From Campylobacter jejuni subsp. jejuni 414 (lineage in GTDB: Bacteria; Campylobacterota; Campylobacteria; Campylobacterales; Campylobacteraceae), in assembly GCA_000163995.1 (NCBI GenBank), contig CM000855.1, forward strand, positions 1,374,845 to 1,411,372: a stretch of DNA of 36,528 nucleotides. Direction: 5' to 3'. The position numbers and the translations under genes were made by a program. Positions within the stretch are counted from its first letter, which is position 1, and each line of letters begins with the position of its first letter. Below the pieces are notes generated by a model. The model ran no database searches, was not told the DNA's origin, and saw only the letters and a list, made by a program, of their open reading frames with translations. Shown here in pieces: positions 19,397-27,775 of the stretch.

Positions 19397-19737
19397 TGAA
19401 AGTAGATAATTTTTTAAATACTTATAGTATGAATAGCACCTTGCTTGATCGTGCAGCAAAAGCAAGGGGTTTAGAATCAAGTATCAAGATAAATGATAAT
19501 GATATAGTTACAAAAACCAAAGAAGATGAAGCCTTAAAAGAGCAAACCGATGCTTTTGAAGCATTTTTTTTAAAGCAAGTTTTAGATGTATCTTTGAAAA
19601 ATCAAAATTCACTCTTTGGAAAAGATGCAAGTGATGAAATATACTCTTCTATGTATAACGATACTATGAGTAAAGCTTTAAGCGGAAGTATGGGTTTTTC
19701 AAAATTATTATACGATTTTTTAAAAGAAAGGGGTTAA
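19396..19737 (+). CDS. flgJ: Flagellar rod-assembly protein FlgJ (rod-binding domain only)
   Basis: Helps rod assembly through the peptidoglycan. The 113-residue protein holds only the N-terminal rod-binding domain (EQTDAFEAFFLKQVLDVSLK then SMYNDTMSKALSGSMGFSKL). It lacks the C-terminal muramidase domain of the enteric FlgJ, as is normal for Campylobacter. Translationally coupled to flgI by a one-base overlap (TGATG). Confidence 0.9.
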   Translation: MKVDNFLNTYSMNSTLLDRAAKARGLESSIKINDNDIVTKTKEDEALKEQTDAFEAFFLKQVLDVSLKNQNSLFGKDASDEIYSSMYNDTMSKALSGSMGFSKLLYDFLKERG

Positions 19738-19760
19738 GTTTTTTAAATTTAGGTCGATAT
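19734..19760 (+). promoter_or_regulatory. Sigma28 (FliA) promoter of flgM
   Basis: TTAAGTTT, 11 bases, then GTCGATAT: a fair FliA-type -35 with a CGATAT -10, which fits the CGATWT core I recall for Campylobacter. It lies about 40 bases before flgM and overlaps the flgJ stop. It fits the known autoregulatory loop in which FlgM, the sigma28 antagonist, is expressed from a sigma28 promoter. Confidence 0.65.
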
Positions 19761-19799
19761 GGTTTGTAGAGGATTATAACTAAGATCAAGGAGGCAGAA

Positions 19800-19997
19800 A
19801 TGATCAATCCTATACAACAAAGTTATGTGGCAAATACCACATTAAATACAAATAAAATAGATAAAGAAACTAAAACAAACGATACTCAAAAAACGGAAAA
19901 TGATAAAGCGAGTAAAATCGCAGAGCAGATTAAAAATGGTACCTATAAAATCGATACAAAAGCTACAGCTGCTGCGATTGCCGACTCTTTGATCTAG
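19800..19997 (+). CDS. flgM: Anti-sigma28 factor FlgM
   Basis: Binds and inhibits FliA (sigma28) until it is exported through the flagellum, coupling late flagellar gene expression to assembly. The 65-residue protein has a polar, disordered N-terminus (NTNKIDKETKTNDTQKTEND) and the C-terminal sigma-binding helix ASKIAEQIKNGTYKID...AAAIADSLI. Length matches the short Campylobacter FlgM. A strong AAGGAGG site precedes its ATG. It sits between flgJ and flgN. Confidence 0.92.
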   Translation: MINPIQQSYVANTTLNTNKIDKETKTNDTQKTENDKASKIAEQIKNGTYKIDTKATAAAIADSLI

Positions 19998-20003
19998 CTT
20001 TCA

Positions 20004-20034
20004 TTCTCCTTTTTTGAGAGAGAAAAAAGGAGAA
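20004..20034 (+). promoter_or_regulatory. Hairpin covering the flgN ribosome binding site
   Basis: A perfect 12-bp inverted repeat, TTCTCCTTTTTT (20004-20015) and AAAAAAGGAGAA (20023-20034), with a seven-base GAGAGAG loop. The 3' arm contains the AAGGAG ribosome binding site of flgN, whose ATG is at 20038. No U run follows, so this is not a normal terminator. Confidence 0.75.
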
Positions 20035-20037
20035 AAT

Positions 20038-20472
20038 ATGCTTAAACAAAGACTTGATGAAGTAAATGCTATCTTAGCAAAACTTATTGCTTTAACTGAA
20101 GAAGATATAGAAAATATCAAAGTGGCTAAACATGAGAGTGTAACGCCAAGTGTAGAAGAAAAAAACAAACTTATCGCTGAATTTATTACAGCTAAAAAAC
20201 AACTTGATGTTGCCTTGGTTGAATTAAACAACAGCTCTACAAAAGGACTTAGCGAACTCTTAGATGATGAAGATAAACAAAAACTAGACTTACTCAAAAA
20301 AAATCTTCAAAACCTTCATAACAAAAACAAAGAGTATGCTAAATTTGTTCTTATTGTCAAAGACTTTCTTGATGGTTTGGTAAATAAAATGTTTGATATC
20401 AACGATGGAACAAATAATGCTTATGGAGATAAAAAGACAAATCCGGAGTCAATTTTCAAAATCAATGTATAA
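20038..20472 (+). CDS. flgN: Flagellar export chaperone FlgN
   Basis: Probable chaperone for the hook-associated proteins FlgK/FlgL. The 144-residue protein is almost wholly helical, with heptads throughout (LKQRLDEVNAILAKLIALTE; DKQKLDLLKKNLQNLHNKN), fitting the FlgN coiled-coil family. The start chosen is the ATG at 20038, which has AAGGAG six bases upstream; a longer frame using TTG at 20014 would start inside the hairpin and has no ribosome binding site. It lies between flgM and its client flgK. Confidence 0.85.
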   Translation: MLKQRLDEVNAILAKLIALTEEDIENIKVAKHESVTPSVEEKNKLIAEFITAKKQLDVALVELNNSSTKGLSELLDDEDKQKLDLLKKNLQNLHNKNKEYAKFVLIVKDFLDGLVNKMFDINDGTNNAYGDKKTNPESIFKINV

Positions 20473-20481
20473 GGATTTATA

Positions 20482-22308
20482 ATGGGTATTTTTGGAACAT
20501 TACACACAGGTGTTACAGGCTTAAAGGCAAGTGAAGTCCAAATCGCAACAACTGGAAATAATATCTCAAATGCTAATGCAACTTTTTATACTCGCCAAAG
20601 AGTAGTGCAAACTACAAACGGATACATCACAACAGGTGGAGTCCAAGTAGGTACAGGGACTGCTGTAGAAAGTATAGTGCGTTTGCATGATGAGTATTCT
20701 TACTATAAATTAAAAGGTGCATCAAATCAACTAGAATACACTAAATATATGGCTTCAACCTTACAAGAAATTGCTCAGCGTTTTCCTGATTTGCAAAATA
20801 CTGGAATTTTAAAAAACTTAGAAAATTATAACAAAGCTTGGAATGATTTTGCATCTAATCCCAATGAAAATGCTACAAAAATAACCCTTGTAAAAGCTTC
20901 TCAAACCTTAACAGAAAGCATTAATAATACCTTTACAACCTTAGATAAAATCCAAAAAAAAGTAGATAATGATATTAAAAATACGGTTAATGAGATTAAT
21001 AAAATTGGCGAAGAAATCGCTATTATAAATAAGCAAATTTATGGACAAGAAGCCTTGCCAACAGAACATGCAAATGAACTTAGAGATAGAAGAGATGAAC
21101 TTGAGCTTACTCTTTCAAAACTAGTGAGTGCAGTTGCAAGTAAAAATGAAATCAATCAAGATAACCGCCTTGATACAACCATCACTGATCCAAGACATCA
21201 ATACAATCTAAGTATAGAAGGTTTTAGTATAGTAGATGGGATTAATTTTCATCCTTTAAAGCTTGATTATGATGATAAAAATAAATCTTATAGTATTTAT
21301 TATGAAACTCCTGATGAAAAAGTTCGTGATCTTACTGCAAAAATTAACGGAGGGCAACTTGGAGCTCAACTTGACTTACGCGGTAGAAATTATAGCAAAA
21401 ATGAGGGAAAATATGAAGATGGAATTATCCAAGGCTATATGGATTCTTTAGACACTTTTGCTAAAACTATGATCAATGAAACTAACAATCTTTATGCAAG
21501 TTCTGCAAAAAGCTCTGTTACTTCTGATTATCTATCTGGACTTAAAGGAGATATTCCTTTAGTCAATTATGATAGAACTATACAACCAGGAAGTTTTGAT
21601 ATAATTATTTATGATGATAAAGGTGATAAAAAACTCACTAAAACCATCACAATAGATGTCAATACAACCATGAATGACATCATGAGTCAAATCAATGCCA
21701 ATACAGATGATAATAACAATAAAAATTCAAACGATGATGTTGATGACCATATCAATGCAAGTTTTAGCTATGATGCAAAAACTGGAGATGGGTTGTTTCA
21801 AATCAATGCAAAATCAGGTTTTAAAGTGGCCATTGAAGATAAAGGTACAAATTTTGCAGGTGCATTTAGCATAGGTGGTTTTTTTAGCGGAACTGATGCA
21901 AGTGATATAAAAGTAAAAGATTCCATCTTAAATGATCCAAGCACAGTAAGAGCAAGCTCAAATGGTGTTGATAGCGGCAATGATATGGCAAATAAAATCA
22001 TCCAACTTCAATATGAAAAAGTTAATTTTTACAATGAAGATGGGACTATCGATAATCTTACTATGGAAGAATATTATCGTAAACTTACAGGTAAAATAGC
22101 TTCAGATGGTGAAAATAACAATGTTGTAAATCTAAGCAATGAAACTCTTTACAATTCTGTTTACAGCGAGTACCAATCTAAAAGCGGCGTAAATACAAAT
22201 GAAGAATTAGCTGCTCTTATACAATATCAATCAAGCTACGGTGCTGCAGCAAAAATTGTCTCAACCGTAAATCAAATGCTTGATACCCTACTAGGGCTTA
22301 AATCTTAA
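20482..22308 (+). CDS. flgK: Flagellar hook-associated protein 1, FlgK
   Basis: First hook-filament junction protein. The 608-residue protein has the conserved FlgK N-terminus (GIFGTLHTGVTGLKASEVQI and TTGNNISNANATFYTRQRV) and C-terminus (ELAALIQYQSSYGAAAKIVS then NQMLDTLLGL), with a variable surface-exposed middle. The two termini form the helical bundle shared by axial proteins. It starts nine bases after flgN, with an AAGGA site. Full length and intact. Confidence 0.97.
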   Translation: MGIFGTLHTGVTGLKASEVQIATTGNNISNANATFYTRQRVVQTTNGYITTGGVQVGTGTAVESIVRLHDEYSYYKLKGASNQLEYTKYMASTLQEIAQRFPDLQNTGILKNLENYNKAWNDFASNPNENATKITLVKASQTLTESINNTFTTLDKIQKKVDNDIKNTVNEINKIGEEIAIINKQIYGQEALPTEHANELRDRRDELELTLSKLVSAVASKNEINQDNRLDTTITDPRHQYNLSIEGFSIVDGINFHPLKLDYDDKNKSYSIYYETPDEKVRDLTAKINGGQLGAQLDLRGRNYSKNEGKYEDGIIQGYMDSLDTFAKTMINETNNLYASSAKSSVTSDYLSGLKGDIPLVNYDRTIQPGSFDIIIYDDKGDKKLTKTITIDVNTTMNDIMSQINANTDDNNNKNSNDDVDDHINASFSYDAKTGDGLFQINAKSGFKVAIEDKGTNFAGAFSIGGFFSGTDASDIKVKDSILNDPSTVRASSNGVDSGNDMANKIIQLQYEKVNFYNEDGTIDNLTMEEYYRKLTGKIASDGENNNVVNLSNETLYNSVYSEYQSKSGVNTNEELAALIQYQSSYGAAAKIVSTVNQMLDTLLGLKS

Positions 22309-22322
22309 GCTCTAGCAATAAA

Positions 22323-23102
22323 GTGAAAAATTTCATCCAGCTTAAAACCAAACTTGATTTTTTAGCTAATCAGAAAAATACTATTCATTCTCTTTTTGAA
22401 ACTCCAGATCCTTTGCAAATTGCTAAAATTCACAACGATGAATTTATTGCTTTGCTTTGTGCTTTATTTGCTTATGGAAATGCCAAAAACATAGTAAATT
22501 TTCTAAAAAAACTTGATTTTTCTTTGTTAAGCCTTCAAGAAGAACTGATCAAAAAAGAACTTAAAGGTCTAAAATACCGATTTCAAAATGAAAGAGATAT
22601 ACAAGAAATTTTTATCACTCTTTCAAGACTTAAAAATGAAATTTCACTCCATGAACTTTTTAATCAAGCTTATCAAAAAAGAGAAAATACCACAGATGCA
22701 ATTTTAGCTTTTATGCAAAAAATTAAAACTTTAAATTCTTATTCAAGTTATGGTTATGATTTTTTCTTTGGTAAAATTTGGCAAAGCACCCCTACTTCGC
22801 CTCTTAAACGCTATAATATGTATCTAAGATGGATGGTTAGAAAAGATAAGCTTGATCTTGGACTTTTTACCAAAATTCACACCAAAAATCTTTTAATCCC
22901 ACTTGATACGCATACGCATAAAATTTCCTTGACTTTAGGACTTCTAAAGCGTAAAATATATGATTATAAAAGTGTTTTAGAACTCACACAAAATTTAAAA
23001 AAATTAGATGCAAATGATCCTATAAAATATGACTTTGCACTTTATCGTTTAGGGCAAAACAAGGAAATTGATAAATTTATAAGGAATGAAAATGGGCTTT
23101 GA
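22323..23102 (+). CDS. DUF2400 / TIGR02757 family protein
   Basis: A 259-residue cytoplasmic protein of the TIGR02757 (DUF2400) family (position of Cj1467). Signature segments are ALFAYGNAKNIVNFLKKL near 38-55, RYNMYLRWMVRKDKLDLGLF near 160-179, and LIPLDTHTHKISLTLGLLKR near 190-210; the LDTH and RWMVRKD blocks are the most conserved in the family and recall the helix-hairpin-helix DNA-glycosylase fold, though no activity is established. The start is a GTG at 22323, with no ATG available and a weak ribosome binding site. It follows flgK by 14 bases and may be read through from it. Confidence 0.8.
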   Translation: MKNFIQLKTKLDFLANQKNTIHSLFETPDPLQIAKIHNDEFIALLCALFAYGNAKNIVNFLKKLDFSLLSLQEELIKKELKGLKYRFQNERDIQEIFITLSRLKNEISLHELFNQAYQKRENTTDAILAFMQKIKTLNSYSSYGYDFFFGKIWQSTPTSPLKRYNMYLRWMVRKDKLDLGLFTKIHTKNLLIPLDTHTHKISLTLGLLKRKIYDYKSVLELTQNLKKLDANDPIKYDFALYRLGQNKEIDKFIRNENGL

Positions 23103-23856
23103 GCACTTAGATACAATTTATTATTTTATACTTTTTGTTGTAGCTCTTTTTGCTGGTTTTATAGATTCTATTGTAGGTGGAGGTGGACTTATCACTCTGC
23201 CAGCACTGATAGCTTGTGGAATTCCTGCACATTTATCCTTAGCAACAAACAAACTCCAAAGTGTTTTTGGATCTTTTACAGCAACTCTAACTTATTTTAA
23301 ATCCACCACTCTACCTCATCTTGCTTGGGGTATTTTTTTCACAGCCATAGGAGCAGGCATAGGAAGCTATGGTGTTCTTTTTGTAAAAGATGAACAATTA
23401 AAGCTTATTATTTTAATCTTTTTAACTCTTACTTTCTTGTATACAGCTTTACGTCCTAATTTAGGCAAACATGAAAGCAAACCTAAATTAAAAAATATCA
23501 AAATTTTTCATTTAATTTGCGGCTTAACCTTAGGCTTTTATGATGGATTTTTAGGACCTGGGACGGGTTCATTTTGGATTTTTGCTTGTGTGATGTTGCT
23601 AGGATTTAACATGAGAAAAGCAAGTATTAATACCAAAATTTTAAATTTTACAAGCAATATCATTGCTCTTGCTATATTCTTATGGCAATACGAACTTTTA
23701 TGGGCTATAGGTTTACTCATGGGCATAGGACAAGTTTTAGGGGCTTATCTTGGCTCAAAGCTTGTATTAAAAACCAATGGAAAATTTATAAAAACTTTAT
23801 TTTTAATCATTGTGGGTGCTACTATCATTAAAGTAGCTTGGGATTATTTTAATTAA
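23092..23856 (+). CDS. TSUP-family membrane permease (TauE/SafE)
   Basis: An integral membrane protein of the sulfite-exporter TauE/SafE family with about seven to eight hydrophobic helices. The N-terminal repeat motif GFIDSIVGGGGLITLPAL and the second-half copy GFYDGFLGPGTGSFWIF mark the two TSUP repeats. The substrate is unknown (sulfur compounds or organic acids in characterised members). An ATG at 23086 touches the AAGGA ribosome binding site, so I prefer the next ATG at 23092, which leaves six bases of spacing. It overlaps the end of the preceding gene and converges with ctsF by four bases. Confidence 0.85.
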   Translation: MGFEHLDTIYYFILFVVALFAGFIDSIVGGGGLITLPALIACGIPAHLSLATNKLQSVFGSFTATLTYFKSTTLPHLAWGIFFTAIGAGIGSYGVLFVKDEQLKLIILIFLTLTFLYTALRPNLGKHESKPKLKNIKIFHLICGLTLGFYDGFLGPGTGSFWIFACVMLLGFNMRKASINTKILNFTSNIIALAIFLWQYELLWAIGLLMGIGQVLGAYLGSKLVLKTNGKFIKTLFLIIVGATIIKVAWDYFN

Positions 23857-25031
23857 AAATTCACCCCAGAACCAAGATCCCACATAGGTAAAAATATACC
23901 TAAGGCCAAAAATAAAACCAAAAGTGCCACAAATAAAGTCATCATAGGCTCTAAAAAAACCAAAAATCTATCCATCAAATTTTCACTTTTTTGTTGATAA
24001 TATTTAGCAATTTCTTCGCTCAAAACTTCTAGTTTTCCACTTTTCATCGCAACATTAAGCATAGAAAATACCAAAGAATCAAAAATATCAATCTTTTTAA
24101 AAGCTTGACTTAGCTCAAGACCAGAATCTATAAAACTAAAAAGTTTCTTATACTGAAAAATTAAAAATTTATTTTCAAGCCCCATGATGGCTAAGTCAAA
24201 AGCCTTAGATATTGAAATTCCATTTTTCAAAAGCAAGGAAAAAACCATGAAGAAATAATAATTTTGATTATAAAGAATCAAACGAGAAAGCAAAGGTATT
24301 TTTAAAAGTAAAAAATCATAAGAAAACGCAAAAGAATAAAAATTTTTATAAGCTAAAACAGTCATAAAAATAAAAACAACAAGCAAGGATGTACAAAAAA
24401 TTCCATAAGTGTCTAAAAAGTTATAAATTTCTAACATTGCATGTGTGATAAAAGGCAAATTCGCGTCTAAATTTTCAAATAAATCTTTAAAATTTGGCAC
24501 CACAAAAAGCATTAAAAATAAAAATGCTCCAATAATACCTAAAAAAACCAAAGTAGGATATCTCAAAGCCTTTTTCAACTGTTTTTGATTCTCCATACTT
24601 TTTTCTCGAAGTTTAGAAATTTGGCTAAATATTTCGCTGATTTTTCCTGTATTTTCAGCTGTTTTTATCAAAGCCAACTCTGCACGATTTAATCCAAAAT
24701 TAGCATTTTCAAAAGCTTGGTTTAGACTTTGGGCTAAAATTAAATTGTCTAATATTTTTTTCATAATCTTGCAAGAATGCATAAGATATAATTCTTTAAT
24801 TGCTTCTTGAACGCTTAATCCAACTTCGCACAATAAAGCCAATTCTTTAAAAAAGAGTATAAAATTTTCATCCTTTAATCTCTGAAAATTAGACTTTTGA
24901 ATTTCTTTTATATTAATAATTTTCCAATTCTTTGACAAAGCCTTTGTTTGAGCTGTATTTAAATTTTCAGCTTTTATAGTTTTTTTATAATTTTGATTGT
25001 TTTTAAGAAATTCCACTTCATAAAATTTCAT
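23853..25031 (-). CDS. ctsF: Transformation pseudopilus inner-membrane protein CtsF
   Basis: GspF/PilC-type inner-membrane platform protein of the type II secretion-like machine that takes up DNA in natural transformation. The 392-residue protein has two T2SSF repeats (about 50-180 and 250-380), each with membrane helices: LRYPTLVFLGIIGAFLFLML-type near 160-180, and LEPMMTLFVALLVLFLALGI near 365-385. Last gene of the cts operon; its start overlaps the ctsE stop by four bases. Intact. Confidence 0.9.
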   Translation of the reverse strand: MKFYEVEFLKNNQNYKKTIKAENLNTAQTKALSKNWKIINIKEIQKSNFQRLKDENFILFFKELALLCEVGLSVQEAIKELYLMHSCKIMKKILDNLILAQSLNQAFENANFGLNRAELALIKTAENTGKISEIFSQISKLREKSMENQKQLKKALRYPTLVFLGIIGAFLFLMLFVVPNFKDLFENLDANLPFITHAMLEIYNFLDTYGIFCTSLLVVFIFMTVLAYKNFYSFAFSYDFLLLKIPLLSRLILYNQNYYFFMVFSLLLKNGISISKAFDLAIMGLENKFLIFQYKKLFSFIDSGLELSQAFKKIDIFDSLVFSMLNVAMKSGKLEVLSEEIAKYYQQKSENLMDRFLVFLEPMMTLFVALLVLFLALGIFLPMWDLGSGVNF

Positions 25032-26587
25032 CTTACAACCCTTAAAAGCTCATCTATGCTTGTAAGACCTTCTTTGGCTTTTTTCAAACCTTGTTCAAAC
25101 ATGGTTTGAAAACCATGTTTTTTTGCAAGCTCCATTAAAATCATTTTATTTTGGCTTTCTCTAATAGCACAAGCTAAATCTTCATTGATTTCCAAACACT
25201 CAGCGATTAATTCTCTGCCAAAAAATCCGCTATGATGGCAACGCTCACATCCTTTTGGTTCAAAAAATTCACCTTCAAATTCAATATAATGTTTTTTGCT
25301 TTTTTGCTTACACCAAGGACAAAGTTTTCTAACCAAACGCTGTGCTATAACAAGACTCAAAGCTGATGCTATCAAGTAACTTTTTGCTTGCATATCTAAA
25401 AGTCTATCAATAGTACTAAGAGCATCATTAGTATGTAAGGTGCTTAAAAGCAAATGGCCTGTTAAAGAAGCTTTAAGTGCAATATCTAAACTTTCTTCAT
25501 CACGAATTTCTCCTATCATGATAATATCAGGATCTTGTCTTAAAATTGCTCTTAAAATACTGTTAAATTCGACTCCAACTTTTGAATTAAGTAAAATTTG
25601 CTGCACTAAAGGAATTTTATATTCTATAGGATCTTCTGCAGAAATAATCTTTTTTTCCACACTCTTTAACTCATTTAAACACGCATATAAAGTTGTGCTT
25701 TTACCACTACCTGTAGGGCCTGTTAATAAAATCATTCCATTAGGACGATGTAAAATCTTTTTTAAAATTTCTAAATTTTTATCCCCAAGGTTTAATTTAT
25801 ATAAATCCAAAATTTCTTTATCATGTTTTAAAATTCTTATAACGACACTTTCACCATAAATCAAAGGCAAACATGAAACACGAAAATCGTATTTTTCATT
25901 TTCAAAATCTAACTCAAAGCTTCCATCTTGTGTTTTTCTTGATTCGGCCAAATTTAAACAAGCTAAAAATTTAATATGAAATACCAAAGCTTCATAAATA
26001 TCCTTCTCAAAAATAGCAAATTCACGCAAAATTCCATCAACTCTAAACCTAATCATAGCATCATCACTCCTTGCCTCTATGTGAATATCACTCGCATGAA
26101 AAGATAAAATTTCATGTAATAAAAAATCAAAAATTTGACTGATACAACTTTGTTCATCTCTTTTTTGACTTTCTTGCCATTCAAGTCTAAGTTTGATGCT
26201 TAATCTTTTAATCTCCTCTTGTATGCGAATTTGATTTAGAATTTTAGCTATCTTTAACTCATCAGCAATTGCAGTATTTATTTTCTCGCAAATCATAAAA
26301 GTCTTAACTTGCTCTAAAAGCTCTAAAGAACAAGGTTTAGATCTAATAATCACAAAGTCATGATTATTTTTAATAAGCAAAAACTTGAATTTCAAAAGCA
26401 AAGAAAAAGGTATAGCTTCATAAATAAAATCACCGTCTTTATCCAAATCAATAAAATTTAAATTGTAAAAATTTGCTAATTTTTTAAAAAAATTCTCAGA
26501 AGTGATACTAAATTTAGCACAAATTTCATCAAGACTCATTTCATTATCAATATAAGCTTGAAAAGTTTTATCCATTCTATTTCTCAT
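25028..26587 (-). CDS. ctsE: Transformation assembly ATPase CtsE
   Basis: GspE/PilB-type hexameric ATPase driving the DNA-uptake pseudopilus. The 519-residue protein has Walker A GPTGSGKSTTLYACL (about 290-304), an Asp box DPIEY, a Walker B region IIMIGEIRDEES, the His-box HLLLSTLHTNDALST, and a C-terminal zinc-binding pattern CPWC...CERC. All catalytic motifs are intact. The ATG at 26587 lies 11 bases inside ctsX; a second ATG at 26575 is possible but has a weaker ribosome binding site. It is the second-last gene of the cts operon. Confidence 0.94.
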   Translation of the reverse strand: MRNRMDKTFQAYIDNEMSLDEICAKFSITSENFFKKLANFYNLNFIDLDKDGDFIYEAIPFSLLLKFKFLLIKNNHDFVIIRSKPCSLELLEQVKTFMICEKINTAIADELKIAKILNQIRIQEEIKRLSIKLRLEWQESQKRDEQSCISQIFDFLLHEILSFHASDIHIEARSDDAMIRFRVDGILREFAIFEKDIYEALVFHIKFLACLNLAESRKTQDGSFELDFENEKYDFRVSCLPLIYGESVVIRILKHDKEILDLYKLNLGDKNLEILKKILHRPNGMILLTGPTGSGKSTTLYACLNELKSVEKKIISAEDPIEYKIPLVQQILLNSKVGVEFNSILRAILRQDPDIIMIGEIRDEESLDIALKASLTGHLLLSTLHTNDALSTIDRLLDMQAKSYLIASALSLVIAQRLVRKLCPWCKQKSKKHYIEFEGEFFEPKGCERCHHSGFFGRELIAECLEINEDLACAIRESQNKMILMELAKKHGFQTMFEQGLKKAKEGLTSIDELLRVVR

Positions 26588-27162
26588 CTAATTCCATAAA
26601 ACCATAATAATTTATATAAGCATCCAAAGCACTCTGAGCCTCTTTTTCTTCACCCAAAGCTCTTTTAGCTTGAGCAAAAATCAGCCAAGAATCTTGTTTT
26701 TGTCTGTCAAGTTCATTTGCTTTTAAAGCCCAAAATATCGTTTTTTGATAAGCTTTAATATCAAAATACTTCTTAGCCAAATTTAATGCCTTTTCATAGC
26801 TTGGATTTTGATAAAAAGATTTTTTTAAATCAGAAATATTTAAAATCTTAGAATCAATTTCTATCTTGCTAACATATGTATTTTCTTGTATTGCTTTAAT
26901 TTCTTCTAATTCTTTATATAATTTTTCCTTATAAATCTTATTTTTTTCTTGTAGAATTTGTGCTTGAAGAATCTTTTGTTCTAAATGTTTTTTATGTTCA
27001 ATAGCTTGCAAATAAATATTTTTTTGCTTATTGTATTTTTGTATTGCCATAAAAGAACAAAATGCTATTATCGATATCAAAATAATTAAAAACAAATATT
27101 TTAAATATTTTTAAGTAAAAATATTTATACTTAAGCTCAAGCTCATAAATTCTTTCTTGCAT
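26577..27162 (-). pseudogene. ctsX: Transformation membrane protein CtsX, N-terminal frameshift
   Basis: CtsX is an inner-membrane protein needed for natural transformation; from memory it interacts with CtsP. The main frame (to 26577) contains a transmembrane helix LFLIILISIIAFCSFMAI, a coiled coil and TPR-like C-terminus, but has no ATG: it could begin only at a TTG at 27095, just inside the helix. Upstream, an ATG at 27162 with AAGG begins MQERIYELELKYKYF and is out of frame. Removing one A from a run of five (T5 at 27108-27112 as given) joins them as YFYLKYLKYLFLII and gives 194 residues. As written, the cytoplasmic N-terminus is lost. Confidence 0.8.
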
Positions 27163-27165
27163 ATC

Positions 27166-27775
27166 TTACCTTAATAAGTCATTTTCTAAAGCGCTAAGCT
27201 TTAAAATATACTCTTGACTTTTATTTTTATCGAAAAAACTATTTATCTCACAAAAAGTCTTTAAAGTTTTATCAATATATCTTAAATTTCCTTGGGAAAT
27301 TTTTTTGCAAAAATTTAAGACATTTATTTGAAAAATTCATTTCAAATTTCAATTTGATATAATTATCAAGCTCTAAAAGACTGATATTTTTCAACTCAAA
27401 ACAAGCACTTAGACGACTTTTAAAATGCTCTTTTTTAAGTATATTTAACTTTTTGTGAGAACTTAAAACAAAACTTATAGAATCACTATAAATCCTGATG
27501 CTTTCTAACATTGCATGATCATACATTCCTACTTCATCAAGAATAATTAAACTCTGACCTTGTGAAATCAAAAACTCAATTTTTTCTTTTAAAAAACTTT
27601 GATCTTTAAAATTTTCATTAATAAAATCAATATTATATTTTTCTGTCAATCTTTGCAGCAATACACTTTTACCACTGCCACTTTTTCCCCATAAAAAAAT
27701 AAAAGCTTTTTGACTTTCTAAAATTTGATTGATTTGGTGAAAAATTTCTTCTCTAAATGGAATAATTTTACTCAT
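27166..27775 (-). pseudogene. ctsP: Transformation nucleotide-binding protein CtsP, frameshifted
   Basis: P-loop ATP/GTP-binding protein of DNA uptake in C. jejuni, with DnaA/Hda-like AAA+ features. Walker A is WGKSGSGKSVLLQ (about 29-41) and Walker B SLIILDEVG (about 75-83). As written, the frame stops at 27272 (167 residues, ending KFKIY). At a run of seven A on the coding strand (T7 at 27300-27306), one A fewer gives FLQKISQGNLRYIDKTLKTF, a typical AAA+ lid segment, and continues to a stop at 27166 for 202 residues. That end sits three bases from the ctsX ATG, in keeping with operon spacing. The P-loop is kept, but the C-terminal lid is lost. Confidence 0.85.

Noticed and set aside
20014-20037. 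Longer flgN starting at TTG 20014
   Set aside because: The TTG lies inside the hairpin 5' arm without a ribosome binding site; the ATG at 20038 has AAGGAG and gives the expected length.
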